From assembly GCF_002813695.1 (NCBI RefSeq), contig NZ_CP017768.1:744001-808000 (forward strand): a stretch of 64,000 bases of DNA, read 5' to 3'. The notes under the pieces are model-generated. The model made no database searches and was not told the DNA's origin. It saw only the letters and a list, made by a program, of their open reading frames with translations. This document shows, piece by piece, positions 48,702 to 57,789 of the stretch. Every line of letters begins with the position of its first letter. Position 1 is the stretch's first letter. The translations under genes and the position numbers were made by a program. The DNA is from Methanobacterium subterraneum (GTDB lineage: Archaea; Methanobacteriota; Methanobacteria; Methanobacteriales; Methanobacteriaceae).

Positions 48702-49607
48702 CTACATTTCACGTAGCCTTTTAACTCGTTCATCTGTGGGAGGATGTGTGGAGAAAAGGGTGCTACCCCTATTACTGCTTTTAGCCCCTAAAGCCGGGTT
48801 TATAATATATAGGCCGTTAAGTGCATCGTTTCGGAGTTTACTTTTACTTTTCTGCTGGTCGCTGATTTTTTCCAGGGCACTGGCTAATCCCTCAGGGTAT
48901 CCGGTGTAATTGGCCCCAGTAGCATCTGCAAGGTACTCGCGTTGTCTGGAAATGGCGAATTTGAGTAATTGTGCGAATATTGGGGCGAGGATTACCAGAA
49001 CTAGAAAGACAACTAAAAATATTAACTGACCCTGTCCCCCTCCCCTGTCTCGACCCCGGAATAAACTTCCATATGAAGAATACCGAGCCATGTATCCTAA
49101 AAATACGATGGTTCCTACCAGAACAACTGCTACCGTGGCCAGTAGAACATCATAATTTCTTATATGGGCCATTTCATGTGCTATTACTCCTTCAAGTTCC
49201 AGACGGTCTAACCTTTCCAGTAAACCCCGGGTAACAGTGATACTGGCATTTTCAGGATTACGACCTGCGGCAAAAGCATTAGGAACCTCGGTATCAATTA
49301 TGTATAGCTTGGGCATTGGCAATCCTGCAGCAATACTCAAGGCTTCTACAGTATTATGAAGATATGGTTCTTCCGGTTTAGATACCTCCCGTGCCCCGGC
49401 CATGGTGGTTACAATATTCTGGCCTCCGTAATAGGTGACCAGCATGATAATGGCAAACAGTACAACTGCCATTAACAAACCCATTATGGGCGACCCAATG
49501 TATAACCCAATTAAATATCCAATGACCCCTATTAGAACTGCGTAGAGCAAAAAGAAAAAATAGGTCCATCTTTTATTAGCGGCTATGTTCTTGTATATGG
49601 GATCCAT
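48702..49607 (-). CDS. htpX: HtpX-like M48 zinc metalloprotease
   Basis: A 301-aa protein. Two N-terminal spans (TYFFFLLYAVLIGVIGYLIG, MGLLMAVVLFAIIMLVTYYG) precede PNAFAAGRNPENASITVTRG and the active site EGVIAHEMAHIRNYDVLL (HEMAH, ~residue 140). Two more spans and REYLADATGANYTGYPEGLA (third zinc ligand, Glu) follow, then STHPPTDERVKRL at the end. This is the full HtpX plan: a membrane protease that removes damaged membrane proteins. It starts 12 bp after the lemA stop with SD AAAGGTG, so it is co-transcribed with lemA. Confidence 0.93.
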   Translation of the reverse strand: MDPIYKNIAANKRWTYFFFLLYAVLIGVIGYLIGLYIGSPIMGLLMAVVLFAIIMLVTYYGGQNIVTTMAGAREVSKPEEPYLHNTVEALSIAAGLPMPKLYIIDTEVPNAFAAGRNPENASITVTRGLLERLDRLELEGVIAHEMAHIRNYDVLLATVAVVLVGTIVFLGYMARYSSYGSLFRGRDRGGGQGQLIFLVVFLVLVILAPIFAQLLKFAISRQREYLADATGANYTGYPEGLASALEKISDQQKSKSKLRNDALNGLYIINPALGAKSSNRGSTLFSTHPPTDERVKRLREM

Positions 49608-49619
49608 TAATATTCACCT

Positions 49620-50174
49620 TTAAAAATCAACTTGGGGTACTTCCCGTACTTTATCTGATTCAACTTCAAAAAATTCCCTGGTTTGGAATTGGAATGCCTG
49701 GGCTATGACATTAGTGGGGAACTGTTGTACGCTGTTATTCAAATCCAGAACGGTTCTATTGTAGCGTTGTCTGGCGTAGGCTATCTTATTTTCTATACCC
49801 ACCAGTTCTTCCTGAAGCATTAGGAAATTTTCATTGGCTTTAAGGTCAGGATAATTTTCTGCAACGGCAAAGATGGATTTAAGGGCTTTTGAAGCCATAT
49901 CATCTGCTCCAGCATTTTCCTGGACTGTGGAAGCATTCATCCAATTACTTCTGGCCCGTGTAACCTCTTCCAGAAGTTCACGTTCATGGTCCATATACCC
50001 TTTGACTGTGCTTACCAGGTTGGGAACCAGGTCAAACCGCTTTTGCAGGAGGGTGTCAATGTTGGAATAGGATGTGTCCACTGTATTTCGCATATTAATA
50101 AGTCGGTTGTAACTATAAACAATGTAGATTACTATTAATATTAAAATTCCCAAGATTATGTATACATAATTCAT
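49620..50174 (-). CDS. lemA: LemA family protein (copy 1, paired with HtpX)
   Basis: About 184 aa from ATG 50174, which GGGTGG precedes (ATG 50207 is upstream in frame but less good). One N-terminal span (YVYIILGILILIVIYIVYSY) is followed by helical LemA sequence: [60 protein letters not shown] and ENKIAYARQRYNRTVLDLNN. Family role is not settled; LemA is often beside HtpX and linked to membrane quality control. A second copy lies at 52627-53178. Confidence 0.9.
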   Translation of the reverse strand: MNYVYIILGILILIVIYIVYSYNRLINMRNTVDTSYSNIDTLLQKRFDLVPNLVSTVKGYMDHERELLEEVTRARSNWMNASTVQENAGADDMASKALKSIFAVAENYPDLKANENFLMLQEELVGIENKIAYARQRYNRTVLDLNNSVQQFPTNVIAQAFQFQTREFFEVESDKVREVPQVDF

Positions 50175-50265
50175 TTTTTTTATCCACCCTAAGTATAATT
50201 TCTTCAAATCTTACTGTGATATTAAAAGCTATGATCGTTAAGTATTTATTCTTAATTACTTTCCA

Positions 50266-50583
50266 ATGATAACTCTTTTAGAGGAAACTCAGGGAGTGCC
50301 CTTCTCGGTATGTATTAAACCAGAGAAATGGGATGGGAACCAATACTATAATCTAATAGCTCCCCAATGTGATTACATTGTCCCCATGCTCTACCTGGCC
50401 GACTATGAAGTGGGAATAAGTCATTTGAAAAGTCTGATAAATTTTATAACTACATCTATCAGGGGAAAATTGTGGCCGGACTTCAAACTTATGAATCTGA
50501 CCAGAATCTTACTCCTAAGGATGCAACACTATACTCGTGTAGTGATTCGCTTCAGGTATGGGTTGAGTAATTTTCATAGGTAG
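50266..50583 (+). pseudogene. Frameshifted fragment of a glycoside-hydrolase-like protein
   Basis: The first frame reads PFSVCIKPEKWDGNQYYNLI then APQCDYIVPMLYLADYEVGI, the 'I-x-P-x-x-D-Y-I-x-P-M-L-Y' strand of TIM-barrel glycosidase-like proteins. Around base 50420 the reading frame changes; the other frame continues FYNYIYQGKIVAGLQTYESD and QNLTPKDATLYS, clearly the same protein. Both ends are missing. It is a relic, opposite in strand to the LemA genes. Confidence 0.65.
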
Positions 50584-50600
50584 TTAAACCAGATCTTATT

Positions 50601-50738
50601 CTAGTCAAAGAGTCCACTACCAAAAAAGCAATCAATACAGTATCCATCAGCACCCATATGGTTAAGGCAGTAGCACCGGCCACAAACTATGCATTCATCA
50701 AGTCCCGGGTTTCCACAAAAGTCACACTTTTCACACAT
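50601..50738 (-). CDS. Cysteine-rich mini-protein (45 aa)
   Basis: ATG follows AGGAG at 9 nt. The peptide MCEKCDFCGNPGLDECIVCG then RCYCLNHMGADGYCIDCFFG has nine cysteines and one His in 45 residues, arranged as CxxCxxC, CxxCxxCxC and CxxC. This suggests two zinc sites, B-box or AN1-like in style. It lies 37 bp after the stop of the DUF2207 gene on the same strand and is probably its last operon member. Confidence 0.6.
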   Translation of the reverse strand: MCEKCDFCGNPGLDECIVCGRCYCLNHMGADGYCIDCFFGSGLFD

Positions 50739-50774
50739 TTATTATAACTCCTATTTACGAAAGTGGATGGAGGT

Positions 50775-52586
50775 TTAGAAAGCTCCACCTCCACCTCCAC
50801 CTGATCCTCCACCTACTCCACCAACTCCTCCACCACCTCCACCTTCTCCCTTGGTGGCGGTGGTCATTCCAGTACTCAGACTGGATGATAGGATGGCGTA
50901 ACCGCCGTAGTAGTGGAAGAGGTATATGTCACTCTGGTTCAGCTGGTCTTTTGGTAAGGTCAGGGACATGGATTTTCGAACCTTATCTGCTACTCCCAGG
51001 GCAGTGGCGTAGACCAGGTATTTATTCCACACCACCACTGATTCTGGAGGATACTCTTTTATTAAAGAGAAGTCCTGGAGATATTTTTTGAATGCTTCCC
51101 ATTTAGCATGGTAATCAATACCTTCCTGGGTCCATCGGCCGGCGATCTTCTCTGGTAGGATCAGGGAGATAATAGCCACCAGGCCCAGAACAATGGAGGC
51201 AATAAGAGCATTTGAAGATGCAGGTATGGGACTGAATACTGAAACAAAAAACACTATTACCGCAATTACTAATCCTAAAACTCCGTAGACCTTCATGTAG
51301 GTGTCTCCAGTCTTAACGAAGAATTGATCAGTTTTCTCATTGAGGAATGTGTTCCTTAGATCATCCTCCCAGGCATCGTAGGAGTGCTTAAAGGCCTTAG
51401 CATTTTCCTGGTGTTTGAAATCCCTCTTCATCTGCTTAAGGTCCACAATATTATTGGTTGCTATCCGTTTAAAGAAGTGGATAACCTGTTTTTCAAAGGA
51501 ATAAAGATCACTGATACTCTTATTTTTGATCTCAAGGTACACTTTCTTATCCTTGCCCTCTTCCTCAGTGTAGACTCCTAAATATTCCCGGTCTATAAGA
51601 TCCATAATTGTGGCCTGGAAACCATTCATATCTGGAGTTCCAACTATTTTGGTGAACCCTTTACCGGATATGGCATTGACCACTGCTGGTGGGTCATTGC
51701 TAGGAAGCTCTCGCTCATACTCTCCCTGGTAACTAGTTTTTGGCTCCCTTCCATATTTAAAGTATAATATTAAGGGAGTAACAATACTTAATAGCATTAA
51801 AACTGCTAGTAAGGAGAATAAGTTGTTGTAAAAATTTATCTGGTCCTGGTATTCCTGCTGGATCTTCTCCATTTGAGGCAGCCCATCCTGGTTTATCTGC
51901 TGGGCCAGAACTGGATTGGTAAACTGGTCCTTGGGAATAGCCAGACGCACCTCGAAATAGTTTCCAGTGGATATGGTTTTTGTTGCGATTTTCAGGATGG
52001 ATTCATTTAAGATGGGGTAATCATCCCAACCATCACTTAAAACATAGTATGGTGGGTTTAACCAGTATTTAACACCCTCTTTGGATTTAAGGTGCACGCG
52101 GGTGGTTAGATCTCCCACATCCACATCCCATTCTTCACCCCACGCCTTAAACTGTAATCCAGCAATATCATTGTAGATCTTTATCACGTTAATCATGTCG
52201 TACTCAATGGTTATTTCAACGTTCTTACTGGTAACTGGGGTGGTTTTCTGACTATCAGAGAACAGGTAAATCTTTAAAGACTTCATGTCACTCTTATTAG
52301 TGACCTCTAAAGTGGAGTAGGCTCCTTTGGTAGATACATTCAGGTTCTCAATTCTTTCCCCAGGTTTAAGGGGAATGTCACGGTAAACCCCATTGTAAGT
52401 ACCTAAAAATGAGTAGTAAAGGGTTTCTTTAACCCTTAAGTTCCCATTTTCCTGAACATAAAGATCAACACTGGCCCGGGGAATGCTGTAACTCCGGTCA
52501 TCATCTGCAGCGAAGCTAATTGCCGGGAGAACTGACAGTACAAGGATCGAAAGCAAGATCAGGGAAGAAAATTTGATTTTATCCAT
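50775..52586 (-). CDS. DUF2207 membrane protein with Gly-rich tail
   Basis: About 603 aa from ATG 52586 (SD GAGAGG). A signal peptide, MDKIKFSSLILLSILVLSVL then PAISFAADD, leads to an extracytoplasmic DUF2207 domain (YSIPRASVDLYVQENGNLRV, YSFLGTYNGVYRDIPLKPGE). A span at ~NLFSLLAVLMLLSIVTPLIL precedes a cytoplasmic part and two more spans (IAVIVFFVSVFSPIP, LIASIVLGLVAIISLIL). The end, GEGGGGGGVGGVGGGSGGGG, is the usual DUF2207 tail. It follows a lemA copy, the common LemA-DUF2207 pairing. Role unknown beyond that association. Confidence 0.88.
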   Translation of the reverse strand: MDKIKFSSLILLSILVLSVLPAISFAADDDRSYSIPRASVDLYVQENGNLRVKETLYYSFLGTYNGVYRDIPLKPGERIENLNVSTKGAYSTLEVTNKSDMKSLKIYLFSDSQKTTPVTSKNVEITIEYDMINVIKIYNDIAGLQFKAWGEEWDVDVGDLTTRVHLKSKEGVKYWLNPPYYVLSDGWDDYPILNESILKIATKTISTGNYFEVRLAIPKDQFTNPVLAQQINQDGLPQMEKIQQEYQDQINFYNNLFSLLAVLMLLSIVTPLILYFKYGREPKTSYQGEYERELPSNDPPAVVNAISGKGFTKIVGTPDMNGFQATIMDLIDREYLGVYTEEEGKDKKVYLEIKNKSISDLYSFEKQVIHFFKRIATNNIVDLKQMKRDFKHQENAKAFKHSYDAWEDDLRNTFLNEKTDQFFVKTGDTYMKVYGVLGLVIAVIVFFVSVFSPIPASSNALIASIVLGLVAIISLILPEKIAGRWTQEGIDYHAKWEAFKKYLQDFSLIKEYPPESVVVWNKYLVYATALGVADKVRKSMSLTLPKDQLNQSDIYLFHYYGGYAILSSSLSTGMTTATKGEGGGGGGVGGVGGGSGGGGGGAF

Positions 52587-52626
52587 TATATCCTCTCTTT
52601 TGATCTGGGGGAATTTTATATCGGGT

Positions 52627-53178
52627 TTAGAATTCCACTTTAGGCACTGTTCTTGCAGATTCTTCAACTTCAAAGAACTCTGCTTCCTCAAAATTAAAGG
52701 TGCTGGCAATTAGGTTGCTGGGGAACATCTGACACTTGTTGTTGTACATTAATACTGTGTCATTGTAAAACTGACGGGAGTAGGCGATTTTATCCTCAGT
52801 TTCAGCCAGCTGCTGCTGTAATTCCAGGAAATTCTGGTTAGCCTTTAGATCAGGGTAATTCTCAGCCACCGCAAATAAGGATTTAAGGGCACCAGTTAAC
52901 ATGTTGTTAGCTTCCTGGCTTTCCTTAACAGTTTCAGCACCCATTACTGCAGAACGAGCCTGGGTAACCCTTTCAAAAACACCCTTCTCGTGGCTGGCGT
53001 AACCTTTAACTGTTTCAACTAGGTTGGGTATTAAATCTGCTCTCCGGTTCAGCTGCACATCTATCTGAGACCAGGCATTTTTAACCCTGTTTCTAAGCTT
53101 CACCAGACTGTTGTAGAGCCCGACTATCACTCCTATAATTAGGAGTACTATTATTAGAATTATTATATATAACCACAT
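52627..53178 (-). CDS. lemA: LemA family protein (copy 2, paired with DUF2207)
   Basis: A 183-aa protein with one N-terminal span ([20 protein letters not shown]) and LemA helices: [80 protein letters not shown]. It is close to, but clearly different from, copy 1 and lies 40 bp before the DUF2207 gene. It probably heads that operon. Spans the same membrane role as the HtpX-linked copy but perhaps with a different partner. Confidence 0.92.
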   Translation of the reverse strand: MWLYIIILIIVLLIIGVIVGLYNSLVKLRNRVKNAWSQIDVQLNRRADLIPNLVETVKGYASHEKGVFERVTQARSAVMGAETVKESQEANNMLTGALKSLFAVAENYPDLKANQNFLELQQQLAETEDKIAYSRQFYNDTVLMYNNKCQMFPSNLIASTFNFEEAEFFEVEESARTVPKVEF

Positions 53179-53436
53179 AGTTTCATCTCACAATGGATTG
53201 TTACTAAATATTATAGGTTTAACGATAAGATGTTTACCATTCCTTTTATAAACAAAATAGGGTACATCAAAGAATTTTTACGTAGAAAAAAAGGGCATTT
53301 GAGGTAAATAATTAGAAAATCATCATTTACAATTAAAAACACGTTTTTTACCATTTGACAATGTATATTCATGGATAAATTCAAAAAAAGGAGTAGGGCA
53401 CTATCGTACCCTCAAGATTAATTGGTTCTAACTTTT

Positions 53437-53778
53437 TCAGGCGGTAAAATGGACACTTAGTGTGACATCCCCGTTGGGTGCAAATGTACTCAATGAAGTA
53501 ACGTTTTTATCGTCTCTCATCAAGGATGCAGTTAAAGTATCTGAACTGGTATCTTTTTTCTGTACTTGGACTTTTACACTACCAATAATGTTACCTAAAT
53601 CTATGGTTTTATCACCAGTACCATCGATGGTGCGAGTCCCTGATGAATCGGTTATGGTACCATTCCAACTACCCTGATAATTCACCACCAGCTTAACCGA
53701 TGAGGACATACATCCAGATACCGCTATTACCATACACACGAATAGCACCAGCAAACCTATTTCCTTTTTGTTTAACAT
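53437..53778 (-). CDS. Small secreted lipoprotein (113 aa)
   Basis: Signal IGLLVLFVCMVIAVSGC ends in lipobox VSGC. The mature ~90 residues (KLVVNYQGSWNGTITDSSGT, KTIDLGNIIGSVKVQVQKKD, GDVTLSVHFTA) look like an immunoglobulin-like or beta-sandwich fold. SD GGGAGG. No family recognised. It precedes nothing on its strand closely; it is near another secreted PsbP-like gene at 53.8 kb. Confidence 0.65.
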   Translation of the reverse strand: MLNKKEIGLLVLFVCMVIAVSGCMSSSVKLVVNYQGSWNGTITDSSGTRTIDGTGDKTIDLGNIIGSVKVQVQKKDTSSDTLTASLMRDDKNVTSLSTFAPNGDVTLSVHFTA

Positions 53779-53830
53779 GTTAATTTTTCCTCCCTATTCC
53801 ATGTTTTTTTCATTAAGCATGTTTTAACCT

Positions 53831-54538
53831 TTATTTTGATTTAAAACTGTTGATGATGGTGTCGAGGTTAGCTTTTTGGCTGTCTAATGTATTCCCCAAG
53901 TCTGATCCTCGTACTACGCAGGCAATAATATACATCATGTCTCCTTTCTCCCAGTTTATTATTTTGTACTGTGATTTATGGCCCTGGGCATTATCCCCTT
54001 CCACAATGTTCAGTGTTGCTGAAACACCATCCACAGTGACTGTGCTCTTTTGTGTTGTTACCTGATTGGTGAGGGTGTTGGTAAGATCATCTACTATACT
54101 ATCTTGATTAACCCCTTCTGACTTGCTTAAAGCAAACAGCCCTACGCCGGTTACTTTCAGTCCATTGGGATCAGCTGCAAATTGGGGGTCGATAATGTAA
54201 ACTGCACTACCGGTTGAGTCACTCTGGCTGTTGTTAATGGTCCAGGTTTTAGGGTAGTTCAAGGAAAAGTCATCATTACTGTAGGCCGTGGTTTCCACTT
54301 GTGGTGTGATAGATGGTGTGGAGGAGTTGGATTGGGGCATAAAATATAAGGCATATGCAGCAATTCCAATTCCAACGATAATAACTACACCAATGATAAT
54401 TAAAATAATCGGTAAACTGGAAGATTTCTTTTTATCAGGTGCAGACTTAGTTGTTTTGGTTTCTGTTAATCTGCTACCGCAAGTTTCACAGAAAACAGCA
54501 CCGTCCTGGTTTTTTGTTCCGCATTTTGGGCAATACAT
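53831..54538 (-). CDS. Zinc-ribbon, membrane-anchored PsbP-like protein
   Basis: A 235-aa protein. It starts with a double-CxxC ribbon (MYCPKCGTKNQDGAVFCETC), a basic linker, one membrane span (LPIILIIIGVVIIVGIGIAA) and an outside PsbP-like domain (FSLNYPKTWTINNSQSDSTG to LDTIINSFKSK). So the zinc ribbon faces the cytoplasm and the PsbP-like part the outside, which links an internal contact module to an external sensor-like domain. SD AAGGAG. Function unknown. Confidence 0.75.
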   Translation of the reverse strand: MYCPKCGTKNQDGAVFCETCGSRLTETKTTKSAPDKKKSSSLPIILIIIGVVIIVGIGIAAYALYFMPQSNSSTPSITPQVETTAYSNDDFSLNYPKTWTINNSQSDSTGSAVYIIDPQFAADPNGLKVTGVGLFALSKSEGVNQDSIVDDLTNTLTNQVTTQKSTVTVDGVSATLNIVEGDNAQGHKSQYKIINWEKGDMMYIIACVVRGSDLGNTLDSQKANLDTIINSFKSK

Positions 54539-54664
54539 TTAAAAAAACTCCTTCTTATTCTTTCTAAAAACTCCCTATTCTTTTAATGTAATTATTTATG
54601 TGTAAATCATTAAGGGTATTCATAGTTTAAATTGTGGAAGTGATTGCATCAGGTGATTACACAC

Positions 54665-55258
54665 CTATATTATGGCCAGTTCACCGGCACTGGTAATTTT
54701 AAATGCTTTGGGGTCGATTAAACCCATTTCTCTCAGTTCACGGATGTGATTGTAAGTCATTCCCCTGCTTATGCCTATCTTTATGGACAGGTTTTTGACG
54801 TTGTTTTCACCGGCATACAATTCCTCCAGTATGATCCTTTTGGTCTTGGATATTCCGAAGTTGAGGATGGGTAGGTCGATTATGTTTTTATCTTCCTCGG
54901 TGATGTAGACGATCTTTTCCACCATATTGTGACGGGCGTAACTTCCAAAAAGAGCTCCCAGTGCCTGGGGTTTTCTACCGCCACTGATATTTACCACGAT
55001 ATTGCGTCCGTGGGCGTATTCTTCTTCTATGATTTCCACTGTGTCCTGGGCAACTATCACCACGTTGTATACACTGGTGGGTATGGATTTGATTTCCAGG
55101 ATTTTGCCCACAGTTTCCTGGAGCATACGCTCTGCTTCCACGATCTTATCTGGAGGATTCTCCTCTCTCAGTAGTATGATCTTATTAGGTGAGAACTGGG
55201 TAATGCAGGCCATTACCGGTTCCAGGGAATAAATAGTTGATATTAAAGTATTTTCCAT
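54665..55258 (-). CDS. CARF-domain transcriptional regulator (Csa3-like)
   Basis: A 197-aa protein. Residues ~1-125 form a CARF fold; the ligand-binding turn is [20 protein letters not shown] (~residue 88). Residues ~135-197 form a winged helix-turn-helix ([40 protein letters not shown]). This is the Csa3 plan, in which cyclic oligoadenylate or similar signals control transcription, usually of CRISPR genes. No cas gene or CRISPR array is in the window, so it acts alone here or from a distance. Confidence 0.8.
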   Translation of the reverse strand: MENTLISTIYSLEPVMACITQFSPNKIILLREENPPDKIVEAERMLQETVGKILEIKSIPTSVYNVVIVAQDTVEIIEEEYAHGRNIVVNISGGRKPQALGALFGSYARHNMVEKIVYITEEDKNIIDLPILNFGISKTKRIILEELYAGENNVKNLSIKIGISRGMTYNHIRELREMGLIDPKAFKITSAGELAII

Positions 55259-55522
55259 TTTACCACAGGGTAGTTTTTGTTAAGGTTTTTTATTGATTAA
55301 TACATTTAATTCTCCTTTAACCTCTATATTAGTGTTTTGATGTTATCTATTGAATTTAGTAATGGAATAACTCTTTTTTTATTTAACTTATCTGGTTTAC
55401 TATGGTGTTGTAATTAATATAATTAATTTGTGAATGGTAAACATTAACATTTATATACAATAATGATTATATGAATGATATGTACCCACTGTGGTAATGT
55501 TAAGTATATTGGAGATTTTAAT

Positions 55523-55858
55523 ATGGGTGAAAACGTTGTAAATGAAACAAATCTAACTGATTTAACAGAAAATAAAAGATCAAGGACCATTGAACTAGCA
55601 TTAGGTATTGTTGGAGGAATATTTGGATTATTTGGCGGTGTTTTTGCTTTACTGTTTATCCCTGAATTGGGATTCAGCGCCATCTTAGCTTCAGTTGTTG
55701 GGATCATTGGGGCAATATACGTTACTCGAAATCCAAAAAGGGGAGGTTTAATTCTAATAATAAGCTCAGTATGGCTTTTAATTAGTATATCATTTTTTGG
55801 TGTATTGGGTTTTATCCTACTCTTAATAGCTGGTTTAGTGGCCATATTTAGAAAATAA
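55523..55858 (+). CDS. DUF4064-like small membrane protein
   Basis: About 111 aa from ATG 55523, which has GGAG at SD distance; the frame opens earlier at 55475. After a polar start (MGENVVNETNLTDLTENKRS) there are three hydrophobic spans (ELALGIVGGIFGLFGGVFAL, FSAILASVVGIIGAIYV, LGFILLLIAGLVAIF). The glycine-rich first span and 'A-x-I-x-G-I-x-G' second span fit DUF4064. It lies 30 bp before a lipoprotein gene; likely co-transcribed. Confidence 0.65.
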   Translation: MGENVVNETNLTDLTENKRSRTIELALGIVGGIFGLFGGVFALLFIPELGFSAILASVVGIIGAIYVTRNPKRGGLILIISSVWLLISISFFGVLGFILLLIAGLVAIFRK

Positions 55859-55888
55859 TTTGTATAAATGATGGATTTGGAGGATAAT

Positions 55889-56299
55889 ATGAATAAAAAA
55901 GCAATAATATTGGGAATTTTAGTTTTACTTGCCGTGGTAACCATTAGTGGTTGTACAAGTTCTGGAAATAAGAATTCTGTTAATGTTACTAATTTAAAAG
56001 TGTCCAGTGAAGGCTATGGAATGTATTATGTGACCTGTGATATCGTGCCTATACAGGATACAAGTTACCTGGAAATGGTACTGGTGTGGTACGATGCAAG
56101 CGGTGCAGTAATAGAACGCAGCCCACTTGCCTGGAACATAAATGATGCCAAAGCAGGTCAAACAATTAAAGCAAGGGGTACAGCATCATTATATCAGAAA
56201 GGTTATCCTGCTAAAGTACAAGTTTTAATCTTTGACTCAAGTTTCTCCGGAGGAAGTGACAAAGGAAATATTTTCAACCAGACTATACCGGTTGGATAG
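55889..56299 (+). CDS. Secreted lipoprotein (FxLYD-like beta domain)
   Basis: About 136 aa from ATG 55889 (SD GGAGG). Signal MNKKAIILGILVLLAVVTIS then GC gives a lipobox. The mature domain (VNVTNLKVSSEGYGMYYVTC, SYLEMVLVWYDASGAVIERS, GQTIKARGTASLYQKGYPAK) is a beta-sandwich of the FxLYD kind. It is exported and lipid-anchored; role unknown. Confidence 0.65.
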   Translation: MNKKAIILGILVLLAVVTISGCTSSGNKNSVNVTNLKVSSEGYGMYYVTCDIVPIQDTSYLEMVLVWYDASGAVIERSPLAWNINDAKAGQTIKARGTASLYQKGYPAKVQVLIFDSSFSGGSDKGNIFNQTIPVG

Positions 56300-56366
56300 T
56301 CCCTTAAACAAATATTTTCTTAATTATTTTTTCTTTTTTTTCAAGAAAAATAGGGGGAGGATTAAA

Positions 56367-56741
56367 ATGGTTAATTTTAGGGTAATGGTGGTGGAAGACG
56401 ATGGGATCATTGCCCTTGGTCTTCAATACAAGTTAGAATCATGGGGTTACACTGTGGATCCCATGGTCTTCTCAGGGGAAGATGCAGTTGAGAAATCATT
56501 CCAGCAAAAACCCGATCTCATATTAATGGACATTGGGGTTAAAGGGGAGTTAAATGGGATAGAAGTGGCTCATCAAATCAAGGAATTGAATATCCCAATT
56601 ATTTACATCACTGGTTTGGATGATGAGATTGTAACCCAAAAGGCAATGGAAACAGTTCCCTATGCCCTCTTAAAAAAACCAGTGAACAATGATGTGTTAA
56701 AAAACACTATTCAATCCGCTCTGGAAGAATTAGATAAATGA
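56367..56741 (+). CDS. Single-domain response regulator
   Basis: About 124 aa. ATG 56367 follows GGGGGAGG and starts a complete CheY-like receiver: VMVVEDDGIIALGLQYKLES (acidic pair), PDLILMDIGVKGELNGIEV (phospho-accepting Asp), IPIIYITGLDD (Thr) and ALLKKPVNNDVLKN (Lys). The upstream extension (56232 on) is only the tail of the previous gene in another frame. No output domain, so it acts by protein contact. The HisKA_2 kinase at 40.3 kb is a possible partner. It is 19 bp before the ARPP-1-like gene. Confidence 0.92.
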   Translation: MVNFRVMVVEDDGIIALGLQYKLESWGYTVDPMVFSGEDAVEKSFQQKPDLILMDIGVKGELNGIEVAHQIKELNIPIIYITGLDDEIVTQKAMETVPYALLKKPVNNDVLKNTIQSALEELDK

Positions 56742-56760
56742 AAAGGGAGTAGGTGATTTA

Positions 56761-57738
56761 ATGGAGGAATTAATTGCTAATTACTTGCAACACATGGAGT
56801 TGGGAGAAATCCAGGAACATAAAAGCATGTCAGTATTCCCTCTCTACAATAAGGGAGACAATGGACTGTACATCACCCTTAAGGAAGCATTAGAGGCAGA
56901 TCTTTTAACCATCACTGAAGTGGATAACTACGGTTCAGTACCAGAATTGAAGGTGATAAACCAGGCCACTGTCCCGGTTTTGTTATTGGACGGGGAGGAA
57001 CTGGCTGGCGCCAAGCAGAATCGGGTTTTAAACACCACCATACTCCTTAAAGAGAAGTCAGAAACTATTATTCCAGTAAGTTGCACTGAACAGGGGAGGT
57101 GGAGTTACAACTCCCTGAAATTCACAGAATCCGGGAATCTGGCATCCCTCATGGTACGCCGACATAAGTCCGCCTCAGTGAACCAGTCACTAAAAAAAAG
57201 CGGATTATTCCGTTCGGACCAGAGAATGGTGTGGGATGGTATAGATGAAATAAGTCTCAAATCAGGTGTAAAAAGCAGGACACGGGCAATGCAGGATGTT
57301 TACCAATCCCTGGAGGAGGATCTGAGGGAATATCACCTATCATTCCCGGTACGGGATGGGCAGAAAGGAATCCTGGTGATGGTTAAGGGGGAGGTTATGG
57401 GTCTGGATATTGTATCCTGTAGTATTGCCTACCTTAACCTCCACCGTAAACTACTGAAAAGCTATGCCCTGGAAGCAATTCTCATGGAGGGGGAAGATGA
57501 AGATGGATTCAATGGATTGGATAAGGCTAAGTCATTCCTGGATGAAGCAAGCCTATCCATGGATGAGAAGCATGAGTCAGTGGGTTATGGATGGGATCAT
57601 CGTCTGGAAGGCCCAGGAATACTGGGTTCATCCTTAACTTATCAGGACCAAGTGATTCACACTGCACTGTTTAAGAATATCCCTGATGAAAACCAAAAAA
57701 TGTCTATTTACCGGCAACGGAGGAGTTTTAGGATGTGA
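56761..57738 (+). CDS. ARPP-1 family protein
   Basis: A 325-aa protein. Segments GLYITLKEALEADLLTITEV, VPELKVINQATVPVLLLDGE followed by ELAGAKQNRVLNTTILLKEK, and TIIPVSCTEQGRWSY are hallmarks of the ARPP-1 domain ('L-l-D-G-E-E-L-x-G-A-x-Q-N-R'). The family name reflects association with ADP-ribosylglycohydrolase- and phosphatase-related genes; catalytic function is not established to my knowledge. It probably forms an operon with the response regulator before it. Confidence 0.82.
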   Translation: MEELIANYLQHMELGEIQEHKSMSVFPLYNKGDNGLYITLKEALEADLLTITEVDNYGSVPELKVINQATVPVLLLDGEELAGAKQNRVLNTTILLKEKSETIIPVSCTEQGRWSYNSLKFTESGNLASLMVRRHKSASVNQSLKKSGLFRSDQRMVWDGIDEISLKSGVKSRTRAMQDVYQSLEEDLREYHLSFPVRDGQKGILVMVKGEVMGLDIVSCSIAYLNLHRKLLKSYALEAILMEGEDEDGFNGLDKAKSFLDEASLSMDEKHESVGYGWDHRLEGPGILGSSLTYQDQVIHTALFKNIPDENQKMSIYRQRRSFRM

Positions 57739-57789
57739 AATTTTATAACTCATCCTAGAACTTTATTTTGAATAATATTTTTATCACCA

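Noticed and set aside
55444..55944. 166-codon minus-strand frame
   Set aside because: It covers the DUF4064-like gene in antisense and is Ile/Pro/Asn-rich without a start signal.
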